Part shown: piece by piece, positions 1 to 8,527 of the stretch
Layout: every line of letters begins with the position of its first letter
Position numbering within the stretch: position 1 is the stretch's first letter
Program-made: the position numbers and the translations under genes
Source: Marinobacterium sp.
GTDB lineage: Bacteria; Pseudomonadota; Gammaproteobacteria; Pseudomonadales; Balneatricaceae
Direction: 5' to 3'
Assembly (NCBI GenBank): GCA_003250495.1
Contig: QKGH01000180.1
Span: forward strand, 1-57,296
DNA length: 57,296 nt
Notes under the pieces: model-generated
Seen by the model: the letters and a program-made list of their open reading frames with translations, nothing else
Told to the model about the DNA's origin: nothing
The model's database searches: none

Positions 1-113
1 TCCTGGAACTGAGCCAGAGCTTCGACCTTACCGTACAGAGTAGCATCAGCCTGAGCAACGACCGGAGCGGCCATAACGCCAGCAACTGCCAGAGCAATCA
101 GTGACTTTTTCAT
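1..113 (-). CDS. Gram-negative porin, N-terminal fragment (cut by window edge)
   Basis: The first 37 codons of a gene whose remainder lies beyond base 1. The peptide opens with MKKSLIALAVAGVMAAPVVA, a classic Sec signal peptide with a basic start, hydrophobic core and small residues before the cleavage site. It continues QADATLYGKVEALAQFQ, and the ATLYGKVE segment is the usual first beta-strand of general (16-stranded) porins of beta- and gammaproteobacteria. A strong ribosome binding site (GAAGGGGA) lies 7-8 bases before the ATG. The product would be an outer-membrane trimeric channel for small solutes. Only the start is visible, so the porin subtype and its selectivity cannot be judged. Confidence 0.8.
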   Translation of the reverse strand, partial: MKKSLIALAVAGVMAAPVVAQADATLYGKVEALAQFQ

Positions 114-554
114 CAATTTTCCCCTTCAATATTCAACTTACTAGTAGTGAATTTCTAGTTTTTCTTAGCACACCGGAGTGCTACTAGGAAAATACTATAA
201 ATCATGAATATTTCAAACCAGTGAATGAACTTTTTTGGTTCCGTCAAACCCTGGTTTCTGACGCATTATCACCTGCTACGCCGTTGAACATTCGGAGACC
301 GGCCCTTCACTCGCCTTGCACTCCCTTGTTTCTTATTCTTTGTAGCTGTTCAGGAACAGACGCCCTGTGGCCCTGCGACCTAAATTGTGCGCATTACAAC
401 ATAGGGCATATTCCTGTGCAACCCTTTGTTATCGCTACACAGAGATGCGATGCGCCACACGCCTTGAGCCTTTGACTTGCATCAGGAGAGGCTGCAACTT
501 TTGTCTTCGTGTGGCCACGAAACCGCCCGATACCGGTTATTTTTCAGCCATCTA
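114..554. other. Intergenic region with porin promoter and leader
   Basis: This 441-base stretch separates the porin start from the hrpA stop; both genes are on the minus strand. It is AT-rich next to the porin. On the minus strand a TATAGT hexamer (plus 194-199) is a possible -10 box without a convincing -35. An inverted repeat, TAGCAC/GTGCTA with a 6-base loop (166-183), lies downstream of it in the presumed porin leader. Short ORFs in both frames from 221 to 758 have no recognisable content and run into hrpA on the other strand. I see no gene in 250-554. Confidence 0.4.
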
Positions 555-3500
555 TCAGACTATTTCCTTGAGTCTCTGTCGCAGCCGCTTCTCCGATACG
601 GTAAACCGCGTGCCGAGCTGCTGCGCGAACAGCGATACTCGATACTCTTCCAGCCACCAGCGAAACTCGCTCATCTCCGGACTGACACACCCATGGGCTT
701 TAGCGGCGTTCAGCGCTTGCTGATAACTGGCCTGGAGCGCCTGCAATTGCTCCGATAGCAAACATTGCTGACGTAACTCTCTTTTATATTTTTCCAACCG
801 TATCTCGATCGCCTGCAGATAACGCGGGAACTGATCCAACCAATCAGACGGCACCTCAGTCAGGTAATGCCTATTAATCAGGTTACTGAGTTGCGACTTT
901 ATATCATTAAGAACGGTCACCGCCTGTAGATCGATTTTTCCACCCAATTGCCGATCGATAGCATGCACACGTTGATGACAACGGATAACGAAAGCGCTGA
1001 CCTGCTCGGCCTGCGCCGTCAAGTCTGCACGTACCCGTTCAAGCCGCTCGACAAACTCGGCGCCGTTACGGACCAGCGTGCAACTCGACGCTCGCCAGGC
1101 GGCCAATAGCAGCACCTCATCCTCCAACGCCTTGCGGTCGAAGCGCTTGCCCGCCAACATCAGCGCCTTGTTAATATCCTTCAGGTTACGCCGTACATAT
1201 TTGACCTGCTCCGGGATCGCCAACAGATAGAGCCGGCTGATGCCACGCTGCGTCATCCGCCCGGCCTCTTCGGCGGAGGAGAACAAGCGCAACTCCACGC
1301 TATCGCCATGATCCAGCATTCCCGGCCAGGCCTCGACCTCGAGCCCGCCGGCCTGCTTGATCTTCAGCGACGGCGGCAGATCGCCGAAATCCCACTGCGA
1401 GATCCCCTCACGCCCCCAGCGCTGTGAAGGCTCCGCCTGTAACGCCGCATCGGCCTGGGCACCAAAACGACGATTGAGCTCCTCCCAGCTGCGCCCCTCC
1501 CCGAGCACCTTGCCGTCGGCGTCCAACAGTCGGATATTGACCTGCAGATGGCTGGCAAGCTCGCTGTCCCGCAGTTGTTGCGCCTCCACCCGATAGCCGG
1601 TCATCCGCAACAGCTGATGTCCCAGCACCTCATACAGATCCCCTTCGCCGAACGCGACCGCCTCGCAAAACGCATCGGCATACGAGGGGACCGGTACGAA
1701 ATGCTTGCGTAACTGCTTGGGCAACCCCTTGATGAGAGCCACGACCTTCTCATTGAGCATGCCCGGCACCAGCCACTCCAACCGGGTCCGCGGCAGCCCT
1801 CGCAGCAATCCCAGAGGACACGCCAGCGTGACGCCGTCGTCGCTCGCCCCGGGACTGAAATGGTAATCCAGCGCCAACTTCACACCGTCGATGAGCAGTT
1901 GATCCGGGTACTGGTTGCTGCTCACATGGGCAGCCGAGCGCTGCAGGATATCCTGCTCGGTCATGAACAGCGCCTGAGGGTTCTGCTGTTCCACCTGTTT
2001 GCGCCAATGTTCGAACCCGGCACCGTTGACGACACCTTCGCCACCGAGCTGCTCGCAACGCTCGGCGTAAAACTGGTACAACGTCTCCTCGTCGACCAGC
2101 AGATCCCGGCGCCGGGACTTATCCTCCAGCGACTCGACACTCAGCAGCAGCGCCCGGTTATGCGCAAAGAACGGGGCGTTGGTACGGAATTGCCCCTCCA
2201 CCAGCGCGCCCCGGATAAAGATCTCATGGGCGGCAACGGGATCGATACTGCCGTAGTGCACGCGGCGTTTGGGCACGATCACCAGGCCGAACAGCGTCAC
2301 CTGCTCGATCGCCACCACCTGGGCCCTCTTCTGCTCCCAGTGCGGCTCGGACCAGCTGCGCTTGACCAGATGTGCAGCTGGCTCCTCGATCCACTCCGGC
2401 TCTATCCGCGCCACCTGATGCGCGTAGAGCCGGCTGGTCTCGAGCAGCTCCGCCGCCATGACCCATTTCGGACTCTTCTTGAACAGGCCGGAACCGGGGA
2501 AGATACGAAAACGACGATTGCGCGCTCCGAGATACTCCCCCTTCTCCTGCAGAAAGCCGATTTGGCTGAGCAAACCGGCCAGCAACGACTGGTGGATCGG
2601 CGCGTACTCCGCCGCTTCGCGATTCTCCACCAACTGCAGCTCCTTCGCGCTCAAGTGCAGCTGGCGATGCACATCGCGCCACTCGCGCATCCGCATGAAC
2701 GAGATGAACTGCTTCTGACACCAGTTGCGCAGCTGGTTCTGGCTCAGCGCCTCGCGCTGCTGTTCGTATAGCTGCCACAGGTTCAGCAGGGTCAGGAAGT
2801 CGGAGTGCTCATCGGCATACTGCTTATGTTTCTCGTCCGCCTGCTGGCGTTTGTCGTGGGGCCGTTCGCGCGGATCCTGCACGCTCAACGCACTGGCGAT
2901 GACCAGCACTTCGGCCAGCGCATCGCGCCGGGCCGCTTCGACGATCATGCGGCCGATGCGCGGGTCCACCGGCAATCGCGCCAGTGTGCGGCCGATATCG
3001 GTCAACCGCCGCTTGGCGTCGACCGCGCGCAACTCCTCCAGCAGCTTGAAGCCATCATTGATATAACGGCTGTCGGGCGGATCGACGAACGGAAAATCGG
3101 CGATATCGCCCAGTTTCAGCTGCAGCATCTGCAGGATGACCGCCGCCAGGTTGGTGCGGCGAATTTCGGCGTCGGTGAACTCCGCACGCCCGAGAAAATC
3201 CTCTTCGGAATAGAGGCGGATGCAGGTCCCGGGCGCGACGCGCCCACAGCGACCGGCGCGCTGATTAGCGCTCGCCTGCGACACCGCCTCAACCGGCAGA
3301 CGCTGTACTTTTGAGCGATAGCTGTAACGCGAGATCCGCGCCAAGCCGGGGTCGATCACATAGCGGATGCCCGGCACCGTCAACGAGGTTTCCGCCACGT
3401 TGGTCGACAGCACGATGCGGCGACCCGCACCGCGGGCGCCATGGAACACCCGATTCTGTTCGGCCAACGACAGGCGGGCGTATAGCGGTATGACCTCAGT

Positions 3501-4454
3501 GTCGCGCAGCTGCGCACGGCGCAACGTTTCCGCCGTTTCACGGATCTCCCGCTCGCCGGGCAGAAACACCAGGATATCCCCCGGACCGCCGGAGCGGTTC
3601 TGCCGATCCAGTGTCATCAGCTCGTCGACGGCCGCCAGGATTCCCTGCTGCAGATCCAACGCCCGCACATCCTCCTCATCCGTCTCATGCAGCGGACGGT
3701 AGAGAATGTCGACCGGATAGGTACGCCCCGACACCTCGATGACGGGCGCGTGATCGAAATGCGCAGAAAAACGCTCCAGATCGATGGTCGCGGAGGTGAT
3801 GATCAGCTTCAGATCGGGCCGTTGCGGCAGGATGCGTTTCAGGTAGCCGAGCAGGAAATCGATATTGAGGCTGCGCTCGTGCGCTTCATCGATGATCAGG
3901 ACTTCGTACTGTTCGAGAAAACGATCGCGCTGTGTCTCGGCCAGCAGGATACCGTCCGTCATCAGCTTGATCTGGGTATTGTCCGATACCTGGTCGTGGA
4001 AGCGGACCTGATAGCCGACCCGCTCCCCCAGCGCACTATTCAGCTCCTCCGCGATGCGGCTGGCTACGGTGCGTGCCGCCAGTCGCCGCGGCTGGGTATG
4101 GCCGATCATGCCGCGACAGCCGTACCCCAGCTCCAGACACAGCTTGGGTATCTGCGTCGTTTTGCCGGAACCGGTCTCGCCGGCAATCACCACCACCTGG
4201 TGGTCACGGATCGCCGCCAGCAGCTCATCGCGCCGGGCCGACACCGGCAGATCGGGATAGACGATCTCCCGCCCCAGGGCCGCGCGCCGCTCGACCCATG
4301 CGCAGGAGTGCTGTAGCGCCTCCAGCACCGCCTCACTGCTCCCTTCGCGCTCGAGCTTGCGCTGCAAGCGAAAACGCTCGGAGATCCGACACCGATCCAA
4401 GAGGGGATAGAGGGATTCACGCGACTGAGTCAAAACCGGTACCGCCTGTGTCAT
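555..4454 (-). CDS. hrpA: ATP-dependent RNA helicase HrpA (DEAH box)
   Basis: A 1299-residue protein, the size of E. coli HrpA (1300). The N-terminal third carries the DEAH helicase core: Walker A GETGSGKTTQIPKLCLELG, motif Ia TQPRR, DEAH box IIDEAHERSLNIDFLLGYL, motif III SATID, and motif VI QRAGRCGRVAPG. HA2 and OB-fold domains follow, then the long C-terminal region (DUF3418) specific to HrpA. In E. coli HrpA is a 3'-5' helicase that helps resolve stalled ribosomes and acts in fimbrial mRNA processing. The ATG at 4454 is preferred over an upstream TTG, although no strong ribosome binding site precedes either. It follows the acyl-CoA ligase by 58 bases on the same strand. Confidence 0.95.
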   Translation of the reverse strand: MTQAVPVLTQSRESLYPLLDRCRISERFRLQRKLEREGSSEAVLEALQHSCAWVERRAALGREIVYPDLPVSARRDELLAAIRDHQVVVIAGETGSGKTTQIPKLCLELGYGCRGMIGHTQPRRLAARTVASRIAEELNSALGERVGYQVRFHDQVSDNTQIKLMTDGILLAETQRDRFLEQYEVLIIDEAHERSLNIDFLLGYLKRILPQRPDLKLIITSATIDLERFSAHFDHAPVIEVSGRTYPVDILYRPLHETDEEDVRALDLQQGILAAVDELMTLDRQNRSGGPGDILVFLPGEREIRETAETLRRAQLRDTEVIPLYARLSLAEQNRVFHGARGAGRRIVLSTNVAETSLTVPGIRYVIDPGLARISRYSYRSKVQRLPVEAVSQASANQRAGRCGRVAPGTCIRLYSEEDFLGRAEFTDAEIRRTNLAAVILQMLQLKLGDIADFPFVDPPDSRYINDGFKLLEELRAVDAKRRLTDIGRTLARLPVDPRIGRMIVEAARRDALAEVLVIASALSVQDPRERPHDKRQQADEKHKQYADEHSDFLTLLNLWQLYEQQREALSQNQLRNWCQKQFISFMRMREWRDVHRQLHLSAKELQLVENREAAEYAPIHQSLLAGLLSQIGFLQEKGEYLGARNRRFRIFPGSGLFKKSPKWVMAAELLETSRLYAHQVARIEPEWIEEPAAHLVKRSWSEPHWEQKRAQVVAIEQVTLFGLVIVPKRRVHYGSIDPVAAHEIFIRGALVEGQFRTNAPFFAHNRALLLSVESLEDKSRRRDLLVDEETLYQFYAERCEQLGGEGVVNGAGFEHWRKQVEQQNPQALFMTEQDILQRSAAHVSSNQYPDQLLIDGVKLALDYHFSPGASDDGVTLACPLGLLRGLPRTRLEWLVPGMLNEKVVALIKGLPKQLRKHFVPVPSYADAFCEAVAFGEGDLYEVLGHQLLRMTGYRVEAQQLRDSELASHLQVNIRLLDADGKVLGEGRSWEELNRRFGAQADAALQAEPSQRWGREGISQWDFGDLPPSLKIKQAGGLEVEAWPGMLDHGDSVELRLFSSAEEAGRMTQRGISRLYLLAIPEQVKYVRRNLKDINKALMLAGKRFDRKALEDEVLLLAAWRASSCTLVRNGAEFVERLERVRADLTAQAEQVSAFVIRCHQRVHAIDRQLGGKIDLQAVTVLNDIKSQLSNLINRHYLTEVPSDWLDQFPRYLQAIEIRLEKYKRELRQQCLLSEQLQALQASYQQALNAAKAHGCVSPEMSEFRWWLEEYRVSLFAQQLGTRFTVSEKRLRQRLKEIV

Positions 4455-4512
4455 CTGCAAAGGGGCGGATTTTAGCCGATCGGCCCGGCATTCTCACCCA
4501 TCGGCCACGGCG

Positions 4513-6123
4513 CTAGTGCTGCAGCTCCTGCAACGCGCGCTCGTGCAACTGGCGCCGCTGCACCTTGCCGATCGCGTTGCGCGGCAGATCGTCACAGAAC
4601 TCGACGCTGCGCGGCACCTTGTAGGAGGTCAGTCGTTCGCGACAATACTCCCGGACCTCGCGCGCCGACAGGCGCGGGTTGTTGGACACCACGTAGAGCT
4701 TGATCGCCTCGCCACTGCTCTCATCCGGAACCCCGATCACGGCGCACTCCAGGATATCCGGATGCGCGCTGATTACGTTCTCCAGCTCGCTCGGATAGAC
4801 CTTGAAACCGGAAACATTGATCATCTCCTTACGCCGGTCGATGATCTTGACCGCGCCATCCTCGTCGAGCTGACCGATATCGCCGGTGCGCAGCCAACCG
4901 TCGCTAAAGGCCTGCTCGCTCTGTTCCGGATTGTGCCAGTAGCCCAGCATCAGTTGCGGCCCGCGCACCTGAATCTCCCCGCTCTCGCCAAACGGCAGCA
5001 CCTCCCCCTCATCGCCGACGATCCGCACCTCGGTCCCCGGCAACGGCATCCCGGTCGTGCCCGGGCGGTTGGCGCCGGGACGGTTGACGCTGACCACCGG
5101 CGAGCACTCGGTCAAGCCGTAGCCCTCGATCACCTCGGACCCGGTCACCTCCTGCCAACGCCGGGCCGCCGACTCGGTCAGCGCCATGCCACCGGAGATC
5201 GTCAGTCGCAACGAGCCGAAATCGAGCTGGGTAAACTCCGCATGCTGGCACAGGGAGATGAATAACGGATTGATGCCCGCAAACAGCGTCGGCCGGACCC
5301 GTTCGAACGCGCGCGACAACTGCCGGAGATTGCGGGGATCCGGGATCAGTTCGATATAGCTGCCGGTCGCCAGCAGCGCCAGCACCAGGGTGAAGGAGTA
5401 GATATGGTAGAGCGGCAACGGCTGCATCACCCGCTGCGGACCGTCCAGCCCCGCCTCTTCGAGGCGCTGGCGCAACTGCGTCACATTGGCCAGCAGGGAG
5501 GCGTGGCTGAGCATCGCCCCCTTCGCCGGCCCGGTCGTCCCACCGGTATATTGCAACAGCGCCAGGTCGGTCGGCTGCCCGCCGGGGCGGCGCCAATAGT
5601 GGCCGCTATCCGGCTGCAACACCTGCCGCAACGACCAGACGCGTCGCGCCGGCACGGATGGCCGGGCAGCGGGAGCGCCCTTCAACGCCGCCACGGCGTT
5701 GAGCAGAAAGCGGCGCCAGCCGGTATGCAGATCGGCCACCTTGGTGGAGATCACCCAATCCAGGCGCCGCCCCATCGCGCTACTCAGGGCCCGTCCGGCG
5801 ATCGGCTCGTACACCACCAGGGCACGGACGCCGGCGTCGCTGAACTGGTTTTGAATCTCTTCGACGGTATACAGCGGGTTGGTGTTGACTACCACCAACC
5901 CCGCCCGTAACGCCCCGAACAGCACGACGGGGTACTGCATCAGGTTGGGGAGTTGGATAGCGATGCGGTCGCCGGCCTGCAGATCGGTCCGGTGCTGCAG
6001 CCAACCGGCAAAGCGACGCGACAGCACGTCGAGCTCGGTAAAACTGATGCTCGACCCCAGATGACCAAAGGCCGGACGGTCGCCGTAACGGCGCGCCAGA
6101 TCGGTGACCAGATCGGTCAGCAC
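4513..6123 (-). CDS. Long-chain fatty acid-CoA ligase (FadD-like AMP-binding enzyme)
   Basis: An acyl-adenylate-forming enzyme predicted to activate fatty acids with ATP and CoA for beta-oxidation or phospholipid recycling. The AMP-binding signature YTGGTTGPAKGAMLSH, the A5 motif GYGLTECSPVVSVN, the A7 motif GWLRTGDIGQLDEDG and the A8/A10 region (IDRRKEMINVSGFKVYPSELE, then NAIGKVQRR with the catalytic Lys) are all intact. The open frame reaches 6219, but residues before the GTG at 6123 (RRGRIASGIGQRSG) are an out-of-frame reading of the upstream gene. I therefore start at GTG 6123, five bases after that gene's stop, giving 536 residues; FadD proteins are usually near 550-560. Chain-length preference cannot be read from the sequence. 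Confidence 0.85.
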   Translation of the reverse strand: MLTDLVTDLARRYGDRPAFGHLGSSISFTELDVLSRRFAGWLQHRTDLQAGDRIAIQLPNLMQYPVVLFGALRAGLVVVNTNPLYTVEEIQNQFSDAGVRALVVYEPIAGRALSSAMGRRLDWVISTKVADLHTGWRRFLLNAVAALKGAPAARPSVPARRVWSLRQVLQPDSGHYWRRPGGQPTDLALLQYTGGTTGPAKGAMLSHASLLANVTQLRQRLEEAGLDGPQRVMQPLPLYHIYSFTLVLALLATGSYIELIPDPRNLRQLSRAFERVRPTLFAGINPLFISLCQHAEFTQLDFGSLRLTISGGMALTESAARRWQEVTGSEVIEGYGLTECSPVVSVNRPGANRPGTTGMPLPGTEVRIVGDEGEVLPFGESGEIQVRGPQLMLGYWHNPEQSEQAFSDGWLRTGDIGQLDEDGAVKIIDRRKEMINVSGFKVYPSELENVISAHPDILECAVIGVPDESSGEAIKLYVVSNNPRLSAREVREYCRERLTSYKVPRSVEFCDDLPRNAIGKVQRRQLHERALQELQH

Positions 6124-6128
6124 CGCGC

Positions 6129-6929
6129 TCAGGATCCCGCTCCGCTGGCCGATACCAGACGCGATTCGACCTCGCCGTCGTGAAATACCACCAGCTCCCC
6201 CGGGGCGATGCGCTGCCATTGCTCGTTTGCCGTCAGCGGCTCCGTCGCCACCACCGTGACGACGTCATCGGGCGTGGTTTCACGGTAGAAATCGACCGTC
6301 AGGTCCCGGTCCCGCAGGCGCGCCTCGCCGAACGGCGCCCGCCGCGTGATCCACCACAGCTTGGTGGTGCAGTAACTGAACAGCCGCGTCGACTCACTCA
6401 ACAGCATGTTGTAAACGCCGATTCCGCGCAGTTGCTCGCAGCACTGGTGTATCACCGCGGCCAGCGCCGCCGGGTCCTCCGGCCTCTGTTCGAAACGCTG
6501 ATGGATCTGGTCGAGCAGCCAGCAGAACGCATACTCGCTGTCGGTGTTGCCGATCGGCTTGAAATGCCGCAGCGGCCAGTTGAACAGCACCGGATCGAGC
6601 TGTCCGTTATGGGCAAAACACCAGGCGTAGCCCCACAACTCGCGGGTAAACGGGTGGGTGTTGGGCAAGCCCACCGCCCCGACATTGGCCTGGCGGATAT
6701 GGCTGATAACCACCCGGCTTTTGATCGGATAGACGCACAACAACTCGGCGATACGGGAGTCGACACTGGCCTGGGGGTCGTGAAACGCCCGCAGCCCCTT
6801 ACCCTCGTAAAACGCGATACCCCAACCATCGCGATGCGGCCCGGTACCGCCGCCGCGCTGCATCAGGCCGGCAAAGCTGAAACAGATATCGGTGGGCACA
6901 TTGGCACTCATGCCTAGCAGTTCGCACAT
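6129..6929 (-). CDS. Class II glutamine amidotransferase (YafJ-like)
   Basis: A 266-residue protein starting MCELLGM. After removal of Met the exposed Cys2 would be the N-terminal nucleophile of class II (Ntn) glutamine amidotransferases. Other family features follow: GGGTGPHRDGWGIAFYEG, the RQANVGAVGLPNTHPF segment, and AHNGQLD, which binds glutamine. There is no synthetase domain, so it matches the stand-alone YafJ/Gn-AT-II group, whose ammonia acceptor is unknown. A strong AAGGGGTGG site precedes the ATG. It lies 10 bases downstream of the bactofilin gene and 5 bases upstream of the acyl-CoA ligase start, so the M23-bactofilin-amidotransferase-ligase genes probably share a transcript. Confidence 0.85.
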   Translation of the reverse strand: MCELLGMSANVPTDICFSFAGLMQRGGGTGPHRDGWGIAFYEGKGLRAFHDPQASVDSRIAELLCVYPIKSRVVISHIRQANVGAVGLPNTHPFTRELWGYAWCFAHNGQLDPVLFNWPLRHFKPIGNTDSEYAFCWLLDQIHQRFEQRPEDPAALAAVIHQCCEQLRGIGVYNMLLSESTRLFSYCTTKLWWITRRAPFGEARLRDRDLTVDFYRETTPDDVVTVVATEPLTANEQWQRIAPGELVVFHDGEVESRLVSASGAGS

Positions 6930-6939
6930 AATCCACCCC

Positions 6940-7416
6940 TTAGCCCTTGCGTGACAGGGTGATCCGATCCGGCAGGGAATCGATCAGGTCCACCTCCGGC
7001 GACAGACACACCTCGGTTACCGCCGTCTCCGCCGCGACCTGGCCATCCCAGGTCAGGCGCTGTTCGCCCGGCAGGCGCCGTTCACCGACAAAGCATCCAT
7101 CCGGATCGATCGACAGCGTGGCACAGTAGATGTTGCCGCGCACCCGCCCGCCCTTCTCTATATGCAGCGAATCGCAGATCAGATCGCCCTCGAACAGACC
7201 GCTGACGTTCACCGCATGGGCCCGGACCTGACCGCGAATCTGTCCGGCCCGACCGATGGAGATATCGTCGCTGGAGTCGATACGGCCATCGAAGCGGCCA
7301 TCGACATGCATTTTCCCGGAGATAGTGGTTTCACCGTGGAAGCGGTTACCTTCGGCGATGATCGTTACTGCAGATCGCCCTGATTTAGCGGATACATTGC
7401 GCTTAATGATTCCCAC
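6940..7416 (-). CDS. Bactofilin (DUF583 polymer-forming cytoskeletal protein)
   Basis: A 158-residue protein with the glycine- and hydrophobic-rich six-residue periodicity of the bactofilin beta-helix, for example GKMHVDGRFDGRI, VNVSGLFEGDLICDS and IEKGGRVRGNIYCATL. Bactofilins polymerise without nucleotide and scaffold cell-wall enzymes at the membrane. The short N-terminal segment MGIIKRN before the core may help membrane binding. The start is GTG at 7416, preceded by GGGGAGATACA; this places the first 52 bases inside the 3' end of the M23 peptidase gene. That arrangement is the common bactofilin-endopeptidase pair (compare CcmA/Csd1 of Helicobacter), in which the bactofilin positions the peptidase. 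Confidence 0.93.
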   Translation of the reverse strand: MGIIKRNVSAKSGRSAVTIIAEGNRFHGETTISGKMHVDGRFDGRIDSSDDISIGRAGQIRGQVRAHAVNVSGLFEGDLICDSLHIEKGGRVRGNIYCATLSIDPDGCFVGERRLPGEQRLTWDGQVAAETAVTEVCLSPEVDLIDSLPDRITLSRKG

Positions 7417-8360
7417 TGTATCTCCCCTACTGCACTGAATATCGACTCAAAATTATCCAACCCCCACTTCACGAAGGGCTCTGGGTCCAGTGGTGTATAC
7501 AGGTAACGCACCTCGTAGTGCAGATGCGGCCCGGTCGAGCGGCCGCTATTGCCGCTCAACCCGATCTGCTGCCCCTTGTGGACAAACTGCCCCGTTTTCA
7601 CCTGCACCTTGTCGAGGTGGCCGTAATAGGTCTTGAACCCCAGGTTATGCTGCAACCTGACCAGATAGCCGTAGCCGCTGCTCTTGCTGTAGCCGGCAAA
7701 CTCGACGACACCGTCCGCCGTCGCATAAACCGGCGTCCCGGTCGCGGCCTTGAAGTCCAGCCCCGTATGCATCACGCGCTTTTTCAACACCGGGTGCATG
7801 CGCATGCCGAAACGGTCGTTGATACGCTCGCTCTGGATCGGCACCCCGTTGGGAATACTGTAGAGCAGGAACAGGCGCTGACGTGCCGCCGTCTTGGCGA
7901 TAGTGGCTCGCTGCTCCAGGCTCTGCTCGACACCGCCCTCCTCTATCCCCAACATCGACTCCAGATTGCCGAGATCAGTTCCCATCTGCTCGTTCTGTTG
8001 TGCCAGTTGATCGCGTTCCGAAGAGAGTTGCGACAGCGCTTCCCCCAGCGAATCGAGCTCGCTCTTATACAGCTGCTGGGTACCCAGCATCAGTTCGAAC
8101 TGATCCGAGAGCTGCTCGTGCTCATCCTCCAGCACCGACAGGTCGTCGGTCGTCTTGACCAGCAACAGGTTGGAGACAAAAAAGCTGAGTCCCGACAAGA
8201 CGATAAACAGCGCGACGAGATACTTTGCCAGCTGGTTGAGTGTGTACTGCCGCGATCCATGCACAGTTGTCAGCGTTACTACTAATTTACGTCGCAATCT
8301 GGATACCCGCTGATGAACTGAAAATCGCGTTAATATAACGTCATTGCACGAAGATGTCAT
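7365..8360 (-). CDS. Membrane-anchored M23 (LytM-type) peptidoglycan endopeptidase
   Basis: A 331-residue protein with a cytoplasmic N-terminus, one membrane segment (about residues 46-68, AKYLVALFIVLSGLSFFVSN), a periplasmic coiled coil rich in Glu, Gln and Leu (about 72-150), and a C-terminal M23 domain. Zinc and catalytic motifs are present: HTGLDF (HxxxD), a central YYGHL, and HLHYEV (HxH). It should cut peptide cross-links in peptidoglycan. Its 3' end overlaps the bactofilin gene by 52 bases, so the two are probably translationally coupled and act together on cell shape. The ATG at 8360 has only a weak ribosome binding site, and a later start before the membrane segment is possible. Confidence 0.9.
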   Translation of the reverse strand: MTSSCNDVILTRFSVHQRVSRLRRKLVVTLTTVHGSRQYTLNQLAKYLVALFIVLSGLSFFVSNLLLVKTTDDLSVLEDEHEQLSDQFELMLGTQQLYKSELDSLGEALSQLSSERDQLAQQNEQMGTDLGNLESMLGIEEGGVEQSLEQRATIAKTAARQRLFLLYSIPNGVPIQSERINDRFGMRMHPVLKKRVMHTGLDFKAATGTPVYATADGVVEFAGYSKSSGYGYLVRLQHNLGFKTYYGHLDKVQVKTGQFVHKGQQIGLSGNSGRSTGPHLHYEVRYLYTPLDPEPFVKWGLDNFESIFSAVGEIQWESLSAMYPLNQGDLQ

Positions 8361-8417
8361 AGATCACTGACAGCTTATCCCGCCGCGGCCTAGGCATCGG
8401 CAACGCCCCGTCAGCAC

Positions 8418-8441
8418 GGCGGTACGGACCGCCCGTTTTTT
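8418..8441 (+). terminator. Possible leader (attenuator-type) terminator before the PutA-like gene
   Basis: GGCGGT-ACGG-ACCGCC forms a perfect 6-bp stem with a 4-base loop, followed by CG and six T. It faces the plus strand in the divergent gap between the M23 gene and the PutA-like gene, with no plus-strand gene just upstream. It could therefore end transcripts starting in or before 8361-8415 ahead of the PutA-like start. The stem is short, so a chance origin is possible. Confidence 0.45.
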
Positions 8442-8527
8442 GCGTCCGCCCGCCAAACTAGTACTCGCATCGACTAACGATTTCGATAGACTACGGCGAT
8501 GCAGTACAACAATGACAGGGAATGACA

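Noticed and set aside
221-758. Three overlapping small plus-strand ORFs
   Set aside because: No homology-like content; they run into the hrpA 3' end on the opposite strand.
1860-2771. Long plus-strand ORF (303 codons) opposite hrpA
   Set aside because: It lies entirely antisense to intact HrpA and has the skewed composition (Gln, Leu, Arg rich) of a shadow frame.
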